A DNA stretch of 64,000 bases from Allocatelliglobosispora scoriae (GCF_014204945.1 NZ_JACHMN010000003.1:1984001-2048000); one strand, 5' to 3'; positions 34,430-44,279 are shown, counted from the first letter of the stretch. Numbers and translations are program-made. Notes: generated by a model not told the origin, from the letters alone.

Positions 34430-35436
34430 CGGGACTCCTCGGAGGTGGGCTCGGCGTAGTGGCCGGTGATGGCGAGGAAGACCTCGTCGAGGGTGGGCTG
34501 CCGGACCGACGCGGTCGCGATGCCGATCTCGGCGGTCCGCAGCGCGATCAGCACGTCGGCGGCGCGGTTGGGGTCGGGCAGGGCGATGGAGAGGCCACCC
34601 GCCTCGGGCGTCAGCGCCGGCACCTCGCCGAGGATCCGGGCCGCCAGGGCCGCCGCCTCGGGGGTGCGGTCGGCGTCGGTGAGCTGCACATAGAGGGTGG
34701 AGTTGCCGACGCTGGCCTTGAGCTCGTTGGGCGTGCCCTCGGCGACCTTGCGGCCGCGGTCGATGACCGCGATCCGGTCGGCGAGCTGGTCCGCCTCGTC
34801 GAGGTACTGCGTGGTGAGCAGCACGGTGGCGCCGTCGCGGATCAGGTCGCGGATCGTGTCCCACATCTGCCCCCGGGTGCGGGGATCCAGGCCCGTGGTC
34901 GGCTCGTCGAGGAAGATCAGCGGCGGCCGGGAGATCAGCGAGGCGGCCAGGTCGAGCCGGCGACGCATACCCCCGGAGAAGTTCTTGATCTGCCGGCTTG
35001 CCGCGTCTTCGAGGCCGAACCGGCCGAGCAGGTCGGCCGCGCGCGCCTTCGCGGCCGACGACCGCAGCCCCTGCAGGCGGCCGAAGAGCCACAGGTTCTC
35101 GGCGGCGGTGAGGTTCTCGTCGACGGAGGCATACTGCCCGGTCACACCGACGAGCTGGCGGATCTGGTGCGGGTTCGACGCGACGTCGATCCCGAAGATG
35201 TCGGCCCGCCCGCCGTCGATCGACAGGAGCGTCGTCAGCATCCGCAGCATGGTGGTCTTGCCGGCCCCGTTGGGTCCCAGGACGCCGAAGACCTCTCCCG
35301 TGCGGACGGTGAGGTCGACGCCGTCGACGGCGACCACCTCACCGAACCGCTTGATGAGGCCGGTGGCCTCGACGGCGAGGTCCGACCCGGCGGTCCCGCC
35401 CGTGTCGGGACGGGCGGGGGCATATGCGAGATTCAT
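34426..35436 (-). CDS. ABC exporter ATPase (DrrA-like)
   Basis: A 336-aa ATPase with Walker A GPNGAGKTT, signature NFSGGMRRRLDLA, Walker B LIFLDEPTTGLDPRT and an H-loop replaced by Q (LLTTQYLDEADQLADR), which is characteristic of the DrrA daunorubicin-resistance subfamily. A C-terminal extension of about 80 residues (after 235) is also typical. ATG 35436 gives MNLAYAPARP. With the downstream permease it forms a two-component drug or metabolite exporter. Confidence 0.94.
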   Translation of the reverse strand: MNLAYAPARPDTGGTAGSDLAVEATGLIKRFGEVVAVDGVDLTVRTGEVFGVLGPNGAGKTTMLRMLTTLLSIDGGRADIFGIDVASNPHQIRQLVGVTGQYASVDENLTAAENLWLFGRLQGLRSSAAKARAADLLGRFGLEDAASRQIKNFSGGMRRRLDLAASLISRPPLIFLDEPTTGLDPRTRGQMWDTIRDLIRDGATVLLTTQYLDEADQLADRIAVIDRGRKVAEGTPNELKASVGNSTLYVQLTDADRTPEAAALAARILGEVPALTPEAGGLSIALPDPNRAADVLIALRTAEIGIATASVRQPTLDEVFLAITGHYAEPTSEESR

Positions 35437-35516
35437 GCGCCCACTATGGCCCAGCCCGCCTTCACCCCGGTTTCGCGGTGGTTTCACCCGCCGTCAGCGG
35501 GATCCCGACCCGCCGG

Positions 35517-36395
35517 TCAGACCGCGTCCGCGGCGGCCTGGACGAAGGCGCGGACCAGCGCGGTCTCCCCGGCGCTGCGCCACACCGGGGCGTACCGCAG
35601 GGCCGGTCCACCGGCGATCGGCACGAAGACGATGTCGCGGCGCAGCCGGGAGGCCGCCGCGTAGGACCCGATGGGGGAGACGACGCCACCGGCGCCGATC
35701 GCGGTGAAGGCCTCCTCCAGGGTGGTGACGGCGGCCCCGCGCCGGATGGGCCGCCCGGCCGGTGTCACGGCGGGGGTGTGCGCCGCCCAGACGTAGTCCG
35801 GAACGGGCCCCTCCAACCCCACCACCGGGTGGTCGCCGAGCTCCTCCATCTCGACCCGGTCCCGGCCGGCCAGCCGGTGGTCGGCGGCGACGGCCAGCAC
35901 CAGCTCCTCGGTGTAGAGCACCGGCCCCACCACGAGGTCGGGCTCGTGGACGGGGAGCCAGACCAGCCCGACGTCGACCCGGCCGGCCCGCAGCGCACCG
36001 AACGGGTCGGCCGGGAGGATCTCGCGCATGCGCAGCTCGCAGTGCGGATGCCGCCGCCGGAATAGGTCGAGGACCGCGGTGATCTCCTGGTGGTGGGTGT
36101 CGAAGGTGCCGACGGTCAGGGTGCCGACCTGCCCGCGAGCGGCGGCGGTCGCCTCGGCGATGCCGGCCATGATCTCGCCGTAGCCCGCGGCGAGCCGGTC
36201 GCGGAGCCGCTCGCCGAGCGGGGTGAGCCGCACGCTGCGGCTGGTCCGCTCGAACAGGGCGCCGCCGATCCGGCGCTCCTGCTGCCGGATCGACTGGCTG
36301 ACCCGCGCCTGGGACACGTGGAGTCGCTCGGCCGTACGCCCGAAGTGGAGCTCCTCGGCCAGCGTCAGGAAGATCTCGATGTCGCGCAGCTCCAC
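35517..36395 (-). CDS. LysR family transcriptional regulator
   Basis: A 292-aa LTTR: N-terminal winged HTH (VELRDIEIFLTLAEELHFG, ERLHVSQARVSQSIRQQE) and a periplasmic-binding-like effector domain (GTLTVGTF, GRVDVGLVWLP, TAIGAGGVVSPI). The GTG at 36395 follows GGAGGGGGC; a TTG at 36452 is less likely. It is upstream of, and on the same strand as, the exporter, 80 bp from the ATPase start, and divergent from the S9 peptidase, so either neighbour could be its target. Confidence 0.9.
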   Translation of the reverse strand: MELRDIEIFLTLAEELHFGRTAERLHVSQARVSQSIRQQERRIGGALFERTSRSVRLTPLGERLRDRLAAGYGEIMAGIAEATAAARGQVGTLTVGTFDTHHQEITAVLDLFRRRHPHCELRMREILPADPFGALRAGRVDVGLVWLPVHEPDLVVGPVLYTEELVLAVAADHRLAGRDRVEMEELGDHPVVGLEGPVPDYVWAAHTPAVTPAGRPIRRGAAVTTLEEAFTAIGAGGVVSPIGSYAAASRLRRDIVFVPIAGGPALRYAPVWRSAGETALVRAFVQAAADAV

Positions 36396-36647
36396 CAGGC
36401 TGCCGCCCCCTCCGGTCACCGCGCGTCCGAATTCCGGCCCTGAACTGCGCAATCCGGAAGTTTACGGCCGAGGCGACGGCTCCGTCCCGCGATCGTGATC
36501 CGGGCCACGGTCGACGCTGCGGGCGCCTGGCGTCGAACGATAACCGCTGGCTTAAGCACCGGTGCGATCTTTCGCGTTGTTCCCCGCCACCGGCCGGGCG
36601 ATCGTGGGCTCATCAGCGCCGAACGCACCGAGAAGGGGACACCACCC

Positions 36648-38924
36648 ATGAGTACCACTGAGGATTACCAGGCCGCGGAGCTGCTCCTGCGCCGACCCGC
36701 GCGCCCCGGCGAGCTCGTCGTCGGCGACCGGATCAGGCCGCGGTGGATCGACGGCGGAGCACGCTTCTGGTATGCGGTGAGCGACGGGACCGGCCGCCGG
36801 TTCGAGCTCGTCGACCCGGCGGCGGGCACCCGGGAGCCGGCCTTCGACCACGCCCGGCTCGCCGCCGCGCTCGCCGCGGCGTCCGGCCAGGCGGTCGATG
36901 CGCGGGCGCTGCCGTTCTCCGCCATCGTGCCGGCCGGCGACGCCGTGGAGTTCTACGCGCTGGGGGACTACTGGCGCTGCCGCCTCGACGACTACACCTG
37001 CGAGCGGGCCGCCTTCACGCCGCCGGGCAGTCCGCTGGCGGTGCCGTCACCGGACGGGAAGGCCGCGGTCTCCCAGCGGGGGTACGACCTGTGGGCGCAC
37101 TCGCCGTCCGACGGCCGGGACCGGGCGCTGACGACCGACGGCGCAGCCGACTACCGGTACGGCTCCAGCCCGGAGTGCCTCGGCAACGGCGCCCTGCTGC
37201 GCAAATTCGGGCTGCCGCACCTGCCGCCCGCGGTCGCCTGGTCGCCCGACTCGACGAGGGTCCTGACGCACCGCACCGATGAGCGCGGCGTCCGGCAGAC
37301 CCACCTGGTGGAGTCCCGGCCCGCCGACGGCGGCGCACCCGTGACGCACACCCAGCGGTACGCCTATGCCGGCGACGAGACGATGCCGCTCGCCGAGCTG
37401 GTCGTGCTGGACGTCGCCGACGGCACGGTGGTCCGCGCGCAGTCGGAGCCGCTGCTCATGCCGATGCTGTCGCCGGTCATGGGCGGGTGGGCGTGGTGGG
37501 CACCGGACAGCCGGGTCGTCTACTACCTCAGCCAGCCCCGCGACCGGCGTACGCTCACCCTGCACCGGCTGGACGCGGTCACCGGCGAGGTCGCCACCGT
37601 GCTCAGCGAGTCCGGGGCCACCCGTGTCGAGCCCAACCAGTGGACCTACGAGCCGCCGATCGTGCGGGTGCTCGCCGGAGAGGTGCTCTGGTACTCGCAG
37701 CGCGACGGCTGGGGGCACCTCTACCGCTACGACCTGCACACCGGCGCACTGCTCGGGCAGGTCACCGCCGGCCCGTGGGCGGTACGCCAGATCCTGCACG
37801 TCGACGAGGCCGAGCGGGTGGTGTACTTCCTCGCCGCCGGGCTGGTCGAGACCGACCCGTACCGGCGTACGGTGTGCCGGATCGGGCTCGACGGCACCGG
37901 CTTCGCCGCGGTCACCGACGACGACCTGGACCACACCGTCACGATCGCGGAGTCGTCGGCGTACTTCGTCGACTCCGCGTCCACTGTCGACACACCGCCG
38001 ACGGCGACGGTGCGGGACTGGTCCGGACGGGTGCTGGTCGAGCTGGAGCGCGCCGACATCGGCAAGCTCGCCGCCACCGGCTGGACGCCGCCGGAGCGGT
38101 TCCGCGTCACGGCGGCCGACGGGGTGACCGACATCTACGGTGTGCTCTACCGGCCCCGAGGGTTCGACCCCGGGCAGCGCTACCCGGTGGTGGACAGTCT
38201 CTACCCCGGACCGCAGGCCAACCGGGTCGCGCCGGGCTTCGACCCCGGCGGGATGGGACTGGACGCGGAGCCGCTCGCCGCGCTGGGCTTCGTGGTGGTC
38301 GCGGTGGACGGGCGCGGTACGCCGGGGCGGAGCAAGGCCTTCCACGACGCCTCCTACGGCCACCTCGCCGACGCGGGCGGCCTCGCCGACCACGTCGCGG
38401 CGCTGCGGCAGCTGGCCCGGACCCGGCCCTGGATGGACCTGGACCGGGTGGGCGCGTTCGGCCACTCCGGCGGCGGCTACGCCACCGTGCGGGCGATGCT
38501 CGAGTTCCCCGAGGTCTACCGGGTCGGCGTCGCCCTCTCCGGCTCGCACGACGCCCGCCACTTCAGCCTGGACTTCGTGGAGGCATACGACGGCGCGGAC
38601 GATCCGCAGGCCTGGGCCCGGTCATCCAATGTGGAGATCGCGCACCGGCTGGCGGGCCGGCTGCTGCTCATCCACGGCGAGATGGACGACCGGGTCCACC
38701 CGGACCACACCCTGCGGCTGGCCGACCGGCTCATCGCCGCGGACAAGGACTTCGAGCTGCTCATCGTGCCCGGGGCCGAGCACGTGTTCATCGACTGCCT
38801 CGCCTATGTCCGCAAGCGCGGCTGGGACTTCCTGGTCCGCGAGCTGATGAGCGTGGCCCCGCCGGCCTACCGCCCCGCCCCCATCCCCATCGATCCGGAG
38901 CTGCTCGGCGAGCTGTTCGCCTGA
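36648..38924 (+). CDS. S9 family peptidase (dipeptidyl peptidase IV-like)
   Basis: A 758-aa serine peptidase. The N-terminal two thirds form a DPPIV-type beta-propeller (e.g. AVAWSPDSTRVL, WWAPDSRVVYYLS). The C-terminal hydrolase has the oxyanion-region VDSLYPGPQ, nucleophile Ser607 in GHSGGGYA, Asp680/681 in HGEMDDRVH and His712 in GAEHVF, so the triad is complete. No signal peptide is seen, suggesting a cytoplasmic peptidase acting on small peptides. ATG 36648 follows AAGGGGAC. Its last 58 bp overlap the convergent benE-like gene on the other strand. Confidence 0.93.
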   Translation: MSTTEDYQAAELLLRRPARPGELVVGDRIRPRWIDGGARFWYAVSDGTGRRFELVDPAAGTREPAFDHARLAAALAAASGQAVDARALPFSAIVPAGDAVEFYALGDYWRCRLDDYTCERAAFTPPGSPLAVPSPDGKAAVSQRGYDLWAHSPSDGRDRALTTDGAADYRYGSSPECLGNGALLRKFGLPHLPPAVAWSPDSTRVLTHRTDERGVRQTHLVESRPADGGAPVTHTQRYAYAGDETMPLAELVVLDVADGTVVRAQSEPLLMPMLSPVMGGWAWWAPDSRVVYYLSQPRDRRTLTLHRLDAVTGEVATVLSESGATRVEPNQWTYEPPIVRVLAGEVLWYSQRDGWGHLYRYDLHTGALLGQVTAGPWAVRQILHVDEAERVVYFLAAGLVETDPYRRTVCRIGLDGTGFAAVTDDDLDHTVTIAESSAYFVDSASTVDTPPTATVRDWSGRVLVELERADIGKLAATGWTPPERFRVTAADGVTDIYGVLYRPRGFDPGQRYPVVDSLYPGPQANRVAPGFDPGGMGLDAEPLAALGFVVVAVDGRGTPGRSKAFHDASYGHLADAGGLADHVAALRQLARTRPWMDLDRVGAFGHSGGGYATVRAMLEFPEVYRVGVALSGSHDARHFSLDFVEAYDGADDPQAWARSSNVEIAHRLAGRLLLIHGEMDDRVHPDHTLRLADRLIAADKDFELLIVPGAEHVFIDCLAYVRKRGWDFLVRELMSVAPPAYRPAPIPIDPELLGELFA

Positions 38925-40099
38925 TCAGCGGGGTCCTCGGCGGCGGCCGGTCGGGATCGCCGGCGCAGGAACAGGGCGAGGATCCCGGCGAGCAGTCCCC
39001 AGAAGGCCGACCCGATCCCGGCGATGGGCAGACCGGCGGCGGTGACCACGAAGGTGATCACCGCCGCCTCCCGGTCCTCGGGCTCGCCGACGGCGCTCGC
39101 CAGGGCCGCGCCGAGGGCCGGGATCAGCGCCAGACCGGCGACGGCGATGACGAGCACGGGCGGGGAGAGCAGCACCAGTGCCGCGGCGAGACCCGTACCG
39201 AGGCCGAGGATCAGCTGCCCGCCGCCGAGGCCGATCGTGGCGATCCAGCGCCGGGCCGGATCCGGGTGGGTCTCCGGTCCCGCGGTCAGCGCGGCCGTGA
39301 TCGCGGCGAGGTTGACCGCGTGCCCGCCGAAGGGAGCGGCCGCCGCGCTGGTCAGCCCGGTCGTCAGCAGGATGCCGCGCAGCGGCGGCCGGTAGCCGAA
39401 GGTGGCGAGCACGGCCGCGCCGGGCACGTTCTGACCGGCCATCGTGACCAGGAACAGCGGCAGCGCCAGCCCGACCGTGGCCGCGACGGTGAACGCCGGC
39501 GGCGTGAAGTCCAGCACCGGCCGCAGCGGGGCGCCCGCGAGACCGTGCTCGGTGCCGCTGATCGCGATGGCGGCCACGGCGGCGGCGAGCGCGCCCGGCA
39601 CCGCCCAGGGCCGGGCGAAGCGCATCAGCGCCGCCCAGGTCAGCGTGACCGGGATCGCCAGCAGCGGCACGTCGAGCAGCGCCCGGACCGGCGCCGTGCA
39701 GAGCGGGACGAGGACACCGGCGAGCATCGCCCCGGCGACCGGGCGCGGGATCGCGGCGACCAGCCGGGCCAGCCAGGGCACCGCTCCGGCCAGGACGGTG
39801 AGGGCCGCGCAGGCGAGGAACGCCCCGACCACGACCGGGAACCCGCCGTCGATCGGACCCGTCGCGACGAGGAGCGCCGCACCCGGCGTGGACCAGGCGA
39901 TGGCGATGGGCATCCGGTAGCGCAGGGCGAGGAAGGTCGCCGCGATCGCGATGCCGAGGCACAGCGCGAGCAGCCCGGACGCGGCCTGGCGCTGGTCGGC
40001 GCCGACCGCCCGCAGTCCGCTGAGGACGATGGTGAACGCGCTGGCGTAGCCGACGACGGCGCTCACCAGCCCGGTGAGCACCGCCTGGAAATCCCGCAC
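38867..40099 (-). CDS. benE: BenE-type benzoate/H+ symporter family protein
   Basis: A 410-aa membrane protein with about twelve helices. Recognisable BenE segments are AFTIVLSGLRAVGA, YRMPIAIAWSTPGAALL, VAAIPRPVAGAMLAGVLVP, VTMAGQNVPGAAVLATFGY and APFGGHAVNLAAITAAL. The family includes benzoate transporters, but this member's substrate is unproven, as there are no benzoate-degradation genes nearby. GTG 40099 follows GGGGGGC; an ATG at 40141 is an alternative. The 3' end overlaps the S9 peptidase gene. Confidence 0.9.
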   Translation of the reverse strand: MRDFQAVLTGLVSAVVGYASAFTIVLSGLRAVGADQRQAASGLLALCLGIAIAATFLALRYRMPIAIAWSTPGAALLVATGPIDGGFPVVVGAFLACAALTVLAGAVPWLARLVAAIPRPVAGAMLAGVLVPLCTAPVRALLDVPLLAIPVTLTWAALMRFARPWAVPGALAAAVAAIAISGTEHGLAGAPLRPVLDFTPPAFTVAATVGLALPLFLVTMAGQNVPGAAVLATFGYRPPLRGILLTTGLTSAAAAPFGGHAVNLAAITAALTAGPETHPDPARRWIATIGLGGGQLILGLGTGLAAALVLLSPPVLVIAVAGLALIPALGAALASAVGEPEDREAAVITFVVTAAGLPIAGIGSAFWGLLAGILALFLRRRSRPAAAEDPADQANSSPSSSGSMGMGAGR

Positions 40100-40321
40100 G
40101 TCCGCCCCCCGCTGTTCCGTTTCGCAACGATGCTGGCACATCACCGCCTGCCGGGGCCACCCGGCGCCGGGCACCGCGTCGTGCGCGGCGACGACGGTCG
40201 GGCCAGCACGGACTCGCGGTATTCCGGTCCGGTGCCGGGTGGTCGCGTCGTCGGCGCCGTGGTCCGGCGTTTTCTCTGGTGGTGCCAGCGGTGGCCTATC
40301 GCTTTCTGCCAGTCTGGACCC

Positions 40322-41992
40322 GTGACCGAACTGCTCGTCGTGATCGTGACCGCGCTCGTGGTGATCGCCGCCGCGACCGTCGTCGGCCCGCGTCTGGGGA
40401 TCGCGTCGCCGCTCGTGCTCGTCGCGGTCGGCGTCGCGGCGAGCTTCCTGCCGATGTTCACTTCGGTGCACATCGAGCCCGAGTGGATCATCGAGGGCCT
40501 GCTGCCGCCGCTGCTCTACTCGTCGGCGGTGTCGATGCCGACGATGAACTTCCGCCGCGAGTTCGGGGCGATCAGCGGCCTGTCCGTGCTGCTCGTCGTC
40601 GGCAGCGCGCTGCTGCTCGGGCTGTTCTTCACGCTCGTCGTCCCGGGGCTGAGCTTCGCGTGGGGAGTCGCCCTCGGCGCGATCATCAGCCCGACCGACG
40701 CCGTGGCGACGTCGATCATCAAGCAGATGCCGGTCTCCAAGCGCGCCGTGGCGATCCTCGACGGTGAGAGCCTGCTCAACGACGCGACCGCGCTGGTCCT
40801 GCTCCGCACCGCGATCGTCGCGACGGCGGCGTCGTTCGCGTTATGGGGCGCGGTCGGCACGTTCGTCTACTCGGTCGTCGTCGCCGTGGTCGTCGGCTGG
40901 GCCGTGGGACGGCTCAACCTCGTGGTCCGCAGGCGCGTGACCGACCCGACCGTCAACACCGTCATCTCGTTCACGGTGCCGTTCGCCGCTGCCGTCCCCG
41001 TCGAGCTGCTCGGGGCCTCCGGTCTCGTCGCGGCGGTCGTCGCGGGCCTCGTCACGGGCATCCGTGCCCCGCGCGACCTGTCACCGCAGAACCGCCTGTC
41101 GGACTCGCAGAACTGGCGGACGGTCGAGCTCGTCCTGGAGGGTGCGGTGTTCCTGACGATGGGCGTGCAGATCAAGTCGATCGTGACGAACGTGGAGAAC
41201 GACCACGCCGGGGTCGGGGCGGCCGTCCTGGTCGCGGCCGGTGCCCTGCTCCTGACCATCCTGGTACGCGCTGCGTACGTCGCGCCGCTGCTCGTCGTCC
41301 TCGCCCGCTGGGCCCGGCGCATCGCGAAGATGCAGGGCCGGATGCAGGACATGCAGGACCGGATGAGCACGCCGGAGGGCAAGCAGGAGACGTTCGAGGA
41401 GATGAACTCCCGTCGGCGGAAGGTGTCCGAGCGCGATCTCGACCGCTTCGCCCGCCGGGTCACCCAGTCGCTCGCCGACATCGACTACTTCCTCGCCAAG
41501 CCGCTCGGCTGGCGCGAGGGCACCGTGGTCGTGTGGGCGGGCATGCGCGGTGCCGTGACCGTGGCGGCGGCGCAGTCGCTCCCCGACGACACCCCGCAGC
41601 GATCGGTGCTGGTGCTCATCGCGTTCGCCGTCGCGACGATGTCGCTGCTGGTGCAGGGCGCCACCATCGGCCCGCTGCTGCGGCTCATCACGCCGAAGGT
41701 CGACCAGGCCGCGATCGACGAGTCGGCCACCGCCGAGCGGGCCCGGATCATGGAGCTGCTGCGGGAGAGCGCCGAGACCGTTCCGGAGCCGCCGCACCCC
41801 GCGGACGAGGCGAGGCCGGAGGGGTTCGCGAGGGCGAAGAGCCATCGGCTGGCGGTCATCGCGGCGCAGCGGTCGGTGCTGCTCGACGCGCGCGACAACG
41901 GCACCTTCGACGCCGACGTGCTCGCCAACGCGCTGGCGAACCTCGACGCGTCGCAGATCGCCATCGAGATGCGCGGCAAACCGGTCGGGTGA
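40322..41992 (+). CDS. CPA1-family Na+(K+)/H+ antiporter (NhaP-like)
   Basis: A 556-aa protein: about twelve helices in the first 400 residues, with the CPA1 hallmarks IEGLLPPLLYSSAV, GAIISPTDAVATSII (TD in helix 5), ILDGESLLNDATALV (helix 6) and AGMRGAVTVAAAQSLP. The C-terminal 150 residues are cytoplasmic and charged, with an unusual Met/Gln-rich insertion (KMQGRMQDMQDRM). It exchanges Na+ or K+ for H+ in pH and salt homeostasis. GTG 40322 is chosen at the start of conserved sequence; the open frame upstream covers only shadows of the neighbouring genes. Confidence 0.93.
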   Translation: MTELLVVIVTALVVIAAATVVGPRLGIASPLVLVAVGVAASFLPMFTSVHIEPEWIIEGLLPPLLYSSAVSMPTMNFRREFGAISGLSVLLVVGSALLLGLFFTLVVPGLSFAWGVALGAIISPTDAVATSIIKQMPVSKRAVAILDGESLLNDATALVLLRTAIVATAASFALWGAVGTFVYSVVVAVVVGWAVGRLNLVVRRRVTDPTVNTVISFTVPFAAAVPVELLGASGLVAAVVAGLVTGIRAPRDLSPQNRLSDSQNWRTVELVLEGAVFLTMGVQIKSIVTNVENDHAGVGAAVLVAAGALLLTILVRAAYVAPLLVVLARWARRIAKMQGRMQDMQDRMSTPEGKQETFEEMNSRRRKVSERDLDRFARRVTQSLADIDYFLAKPLGWREGTVVVWAGMRGAVTVAAAQSLPDDTPQRSVLVLIAFAVATMSLLVQGATIGPLLRLITPKVDQAAIDESATAERARIMELLRESAETVPEPPHPADEARPEGFARAKSHRLAVIAAQRSVLLDARDNGTFDADVLANALANLDASQIAIEMRGKPVG

Positions 41993-42031
41993 CGCGGGGG
42001 TCTCGTCGCGTACCCGGATGGGGGGTTGGTT

Positions 42032-43216
42032 CTAGGGTCTGGTCCAGGTGAGGATGCCCAGGCACATCTCGTCGCTCGTGCCCTCGCCCCAGACGACGTA
42101 GCGCGGTTCGAGCCGCTTGAGGGAGGGCAGCTGGGAGCGGAGCGAGGCGTCGTGGGTGCAGGTCACGCGCAGGTTGTCGCCCTTGGCGATCCTGACCGGA
42201 GTCAGCAGCGGCCGGGCGCCCTGGTTGTCGAAGTCGTAGACCGGCACGTCGAGCAGCACCTTGGCCTTCGGGGTGCCGGGGTTGAGCTCCACCTTGATCG
42301 ATCGGCCGAGCAGGTGCATGTGGCCCGCGGCGGCGTAGACGAGGCCGGCTTCGCGGACCCGGTGGTCGCACTCCTGGACCGGGCCGGGTACGGGGGTCTT
42401 GCCGCCGTTGCACAGGAGGTTGAGACCGGCGACCGTGGAGCCCGCCTGGGTGCCGAAGCGGTGCCAGACGTCGAGCACGGCGTTCTCGCGGTCGCAGAGG
42501 GGGCCGCTCTCGCTCGACGTGCACGGCAGCTCGACGGCGCCGGGGAGCAGGGTGGTCTGCAGGGGAGCCAGCGCGGCGGTGCCGGGGGCGAGGCGCAGGC
42601 GGATGCCGGACCGGTCGGGGGCGGGCTTGGCGCCGCCCAGGGCCACGGTGCTGTAGTGCACCTGCATGACGAGCTGGCTGCCGGCCTCCATGCGGTAGCC
42701 GACCTTGGCGCTCATCAGCGTCTCGTGGCCGCCGGGCGCCCAGGCGGCGATCCAGGAGGCACCGCTGTTGAGCTGGCCGAAGGTGCCGCCGGAGCCGATG
42801 CCGGTGCCGCCGAAGCAGGTCCAGCCGTCACCGTCCTCCTCGGCATCGAGCTCGCGGGCCTGCGCGACATCGCCGGGCTGCACGCGGAAGAAGATGGCGT
42901 GGTGGACGATGTCGGCGTTCTGCGGCAGGAACTGGCTGCCGGTGATGAAGGCCGCGTCGGTGAGCTCGGGGTCGACGAGGAAGCAGCGGTATTCGTCGGT
43001 GCCGCCGTTGGGCGGCTGCGGGGTGAAGGGGCGCTCCATCGACAGCTCGACGAAGCGCTCCCCCTGGCGCAGCGGCGCGGGCGGTGCGGCGCTGTAGACG
43101 CGGTGGCTGGCGTGCGGATCGGCAGCGGTCGCGGCGACCGGGACCGGCGTGTTGGCCGCGCAGGCCGCCAGGCTCGTGGCGGCGGCGAGCGCAGTGATCA
43201 AACCGAGCAACCTCAT
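42032..43216 (-). CDS. PHM-like copper type II monooxygenase lipoprotein
   Basis: A 394-aa secreted protein with lipobox LAAC (Cys19). It reproduces the ligand set of peptidylglycine alpha-hydroxylating / dopamine beta-monooxygenases: His105-His106 in IVHHAIFF and His187 in MQVHYST (one copper), then His299-x-His301 in AGHMHLLG and Met384 in DEMCLGI (second copper). Several cysteines fit extracytoplasmic disulfides. The family hydroxylates C-H bonds with ascorbate as reductant; the bacterial substrate is unknown. ATG 43216 begins the signal peptide; the frame open upstream lies over the next gene. Confidence 0.85.
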   Translation of the reverse strand: MRLLGLITALAAATSLAACAANTPVPVAATAADPHASHRVYSAAPPAPLRQGERFVELSMERPFTPQPPNGGTDEYRCFLVDPELTDAAFITGSQFLPQNADIVHHAIFFRVQPGDVAQARELDAEEDGDGWTCFGGTGIGSGGTFGQLNSGASWIAAWAPGGHETLMSAKVGYRMEAGSQLVMQVHYSTVALGGAKPAPDRSGIRLRLAPGTAALAPLQTTLLPGAVELPCTSSESGPLCDRENAVLDVWHRFGTQAGSTVAGLNLLCNGGKTPVPGPVQECDHRVREAGLVYAAAGHMHLLGRSIKVELNPGTPKAKVLLDVPVYDFDNQGARPLLTPVRIAKGDNLRVTCTHDASLRSQLPSLKRLEPRYVVWGEGTSDEMCLGILTWTRP

Positions 43217-43290
43217 ACCTGAGAAGGTACGCGGTGGATGTGACCCATGAGTAGCCTCGATTCGGCCACAGTGCCGCGCCCCGCCGCCGA

Positions 43291-44256
43291 TCAGGCGATC
43301 CGCGTCTCCCGCATCGTCCAGTTCGTCTCCCACGTCCGGCCGTCGTCCGTGGAGAGGGCCTGCTCCCACGTCGCCGACTCCGGGCTCAGCACGGTCCACC
43401 GGTAGCGGCACACGACCGGGCGGCCGTCGTGGGTGTCCTCGGCGACGAACTCGCCGACGCCGCCGTCGAACCGCCCGCGTACCGGTGCCCGGTCCATCTC
43501 CAGCGTCCGGCTGTCGAGCCAGTGCAGCACCCACTCGCGGGCCGCCACGTCGTAGACGCGGAAGGTCATGCCGCGGTAGGTGGACGGGTGCGAGAACTCG
43601 CCCTCGTCGATGCTGATGCCGCCGTTGAAGTGGGTGCGGGCCTCGAAGGTGTTCTCGAACTCGTCCCACTCGGTGCAGCCGGTGAGCCGCGAGCGCAGCT
43701 TGCGATGCCGGACCCGCCAGGTCCCGGTCAGGAAGTCGAAGTCCCCGGTGACCTTCGGGAGGTGGTCGGCGGGCACGTCGACGGGGTGGCGGCTGGTGCG
43801 GTCGAAGTCCATGACCCAGTTGGTCTCCCAGGTCCGCTCCCCGTCCGCGGAGTAGGCCTGCTGCCACCGGGCACTCGCCGCGGTGATCGCCGACCATTCG
43901 TAGGTCATCCGCACCGGCGTACCGTCGGAGTGCACGTCATCGCCGATCAGCCGGCAGGAACCGTCGTGCCAGGAGCCCCGCACCGGCGGGCCGACGATGC
44001 CGTCGCGGCTGCTGACCCAGTAGATGGACCACTCGCCGGTCGCCTCCGAGAAGAGCCTCAGCGACATCCCCGAGACGCCCGCCGCCGGAAAGGTGATCTC
44101 GTCGACGCTGACGGCGCCGTCGAGGTAGGTCCGGGCGGTCGCCCGGCTCCCGGCCGAGGCCAGCCACTCGTCGCTGCCGACCAGCAGATCCTTGAGCCGC
44201 CGGTGCTCCACGTCCCAGGAGCCGACGAGGAAGTCGAAGTCAGTGTTCTTTGCCAT
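43291..44256 (-). CDS. Tandem-duplicated domain protein of unknown function
   Basis: A 321-aa protein that is an internal duplication: FDFLVGSWDVEHRRLKDLL (from residue 8) and FDFLTGTWRVRHRKLRSRL (from about 170) start two ~155-aa copies, each continuing through FNGGISIDE-like, HWLDSRT-like and RTWETNW segments. The repeats resemble DUF1579/lipocalin-like domains, but I cannot assign a function. Each copy ends in the near-identical RTWETNWxM. ATG 44256 has no clear Shine-Dalgarno. It is divergent from the WYL regulator with a palindrome between them, suggesting control by it. Confidence 0.75.
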   Translation of the reverse strand: MAKNTDFDFLVGSWDVEHRRLKDLLVGSDEWLASAGSRATARTYLDGAVSVDEITFPAAGVSGMSLRLFSEATGEWSIYWVSSRDGIVGPPVRGSWHDGSCRLIGDDVHSDGTPVRMTYEWSAITAASARWQQAYSADGERTWETNWVMDFDRTSRHPVDVPADHLPKVTGDFDFLTGTWRVRHRKLRSRLTGCTEWDEFENTFEARTHFNGGISIDEGEFSHPSTYRGMTFRVYDVAAREWVLHWLDSRTLEMDRAPVRGRFDGGVGEFVAEDTHDGRPVVCRYRWTVLSPESATWEQALSTDDGRTWETNWTMRETRIA

Positions 44257-44279
44257 GAGGACGAGTCTGGACCGAATAC

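Noticed and set aside
37487-40321. A 1501-codon plus-strand open frame running from inside the S9 peptidase to the antiporter stop
   Set aside because: The first 945 codons are Arg/Pro/Gly-rich shadow sequence over the peptidase and benE-like genes; only the part from 40322 has antiporter homology.
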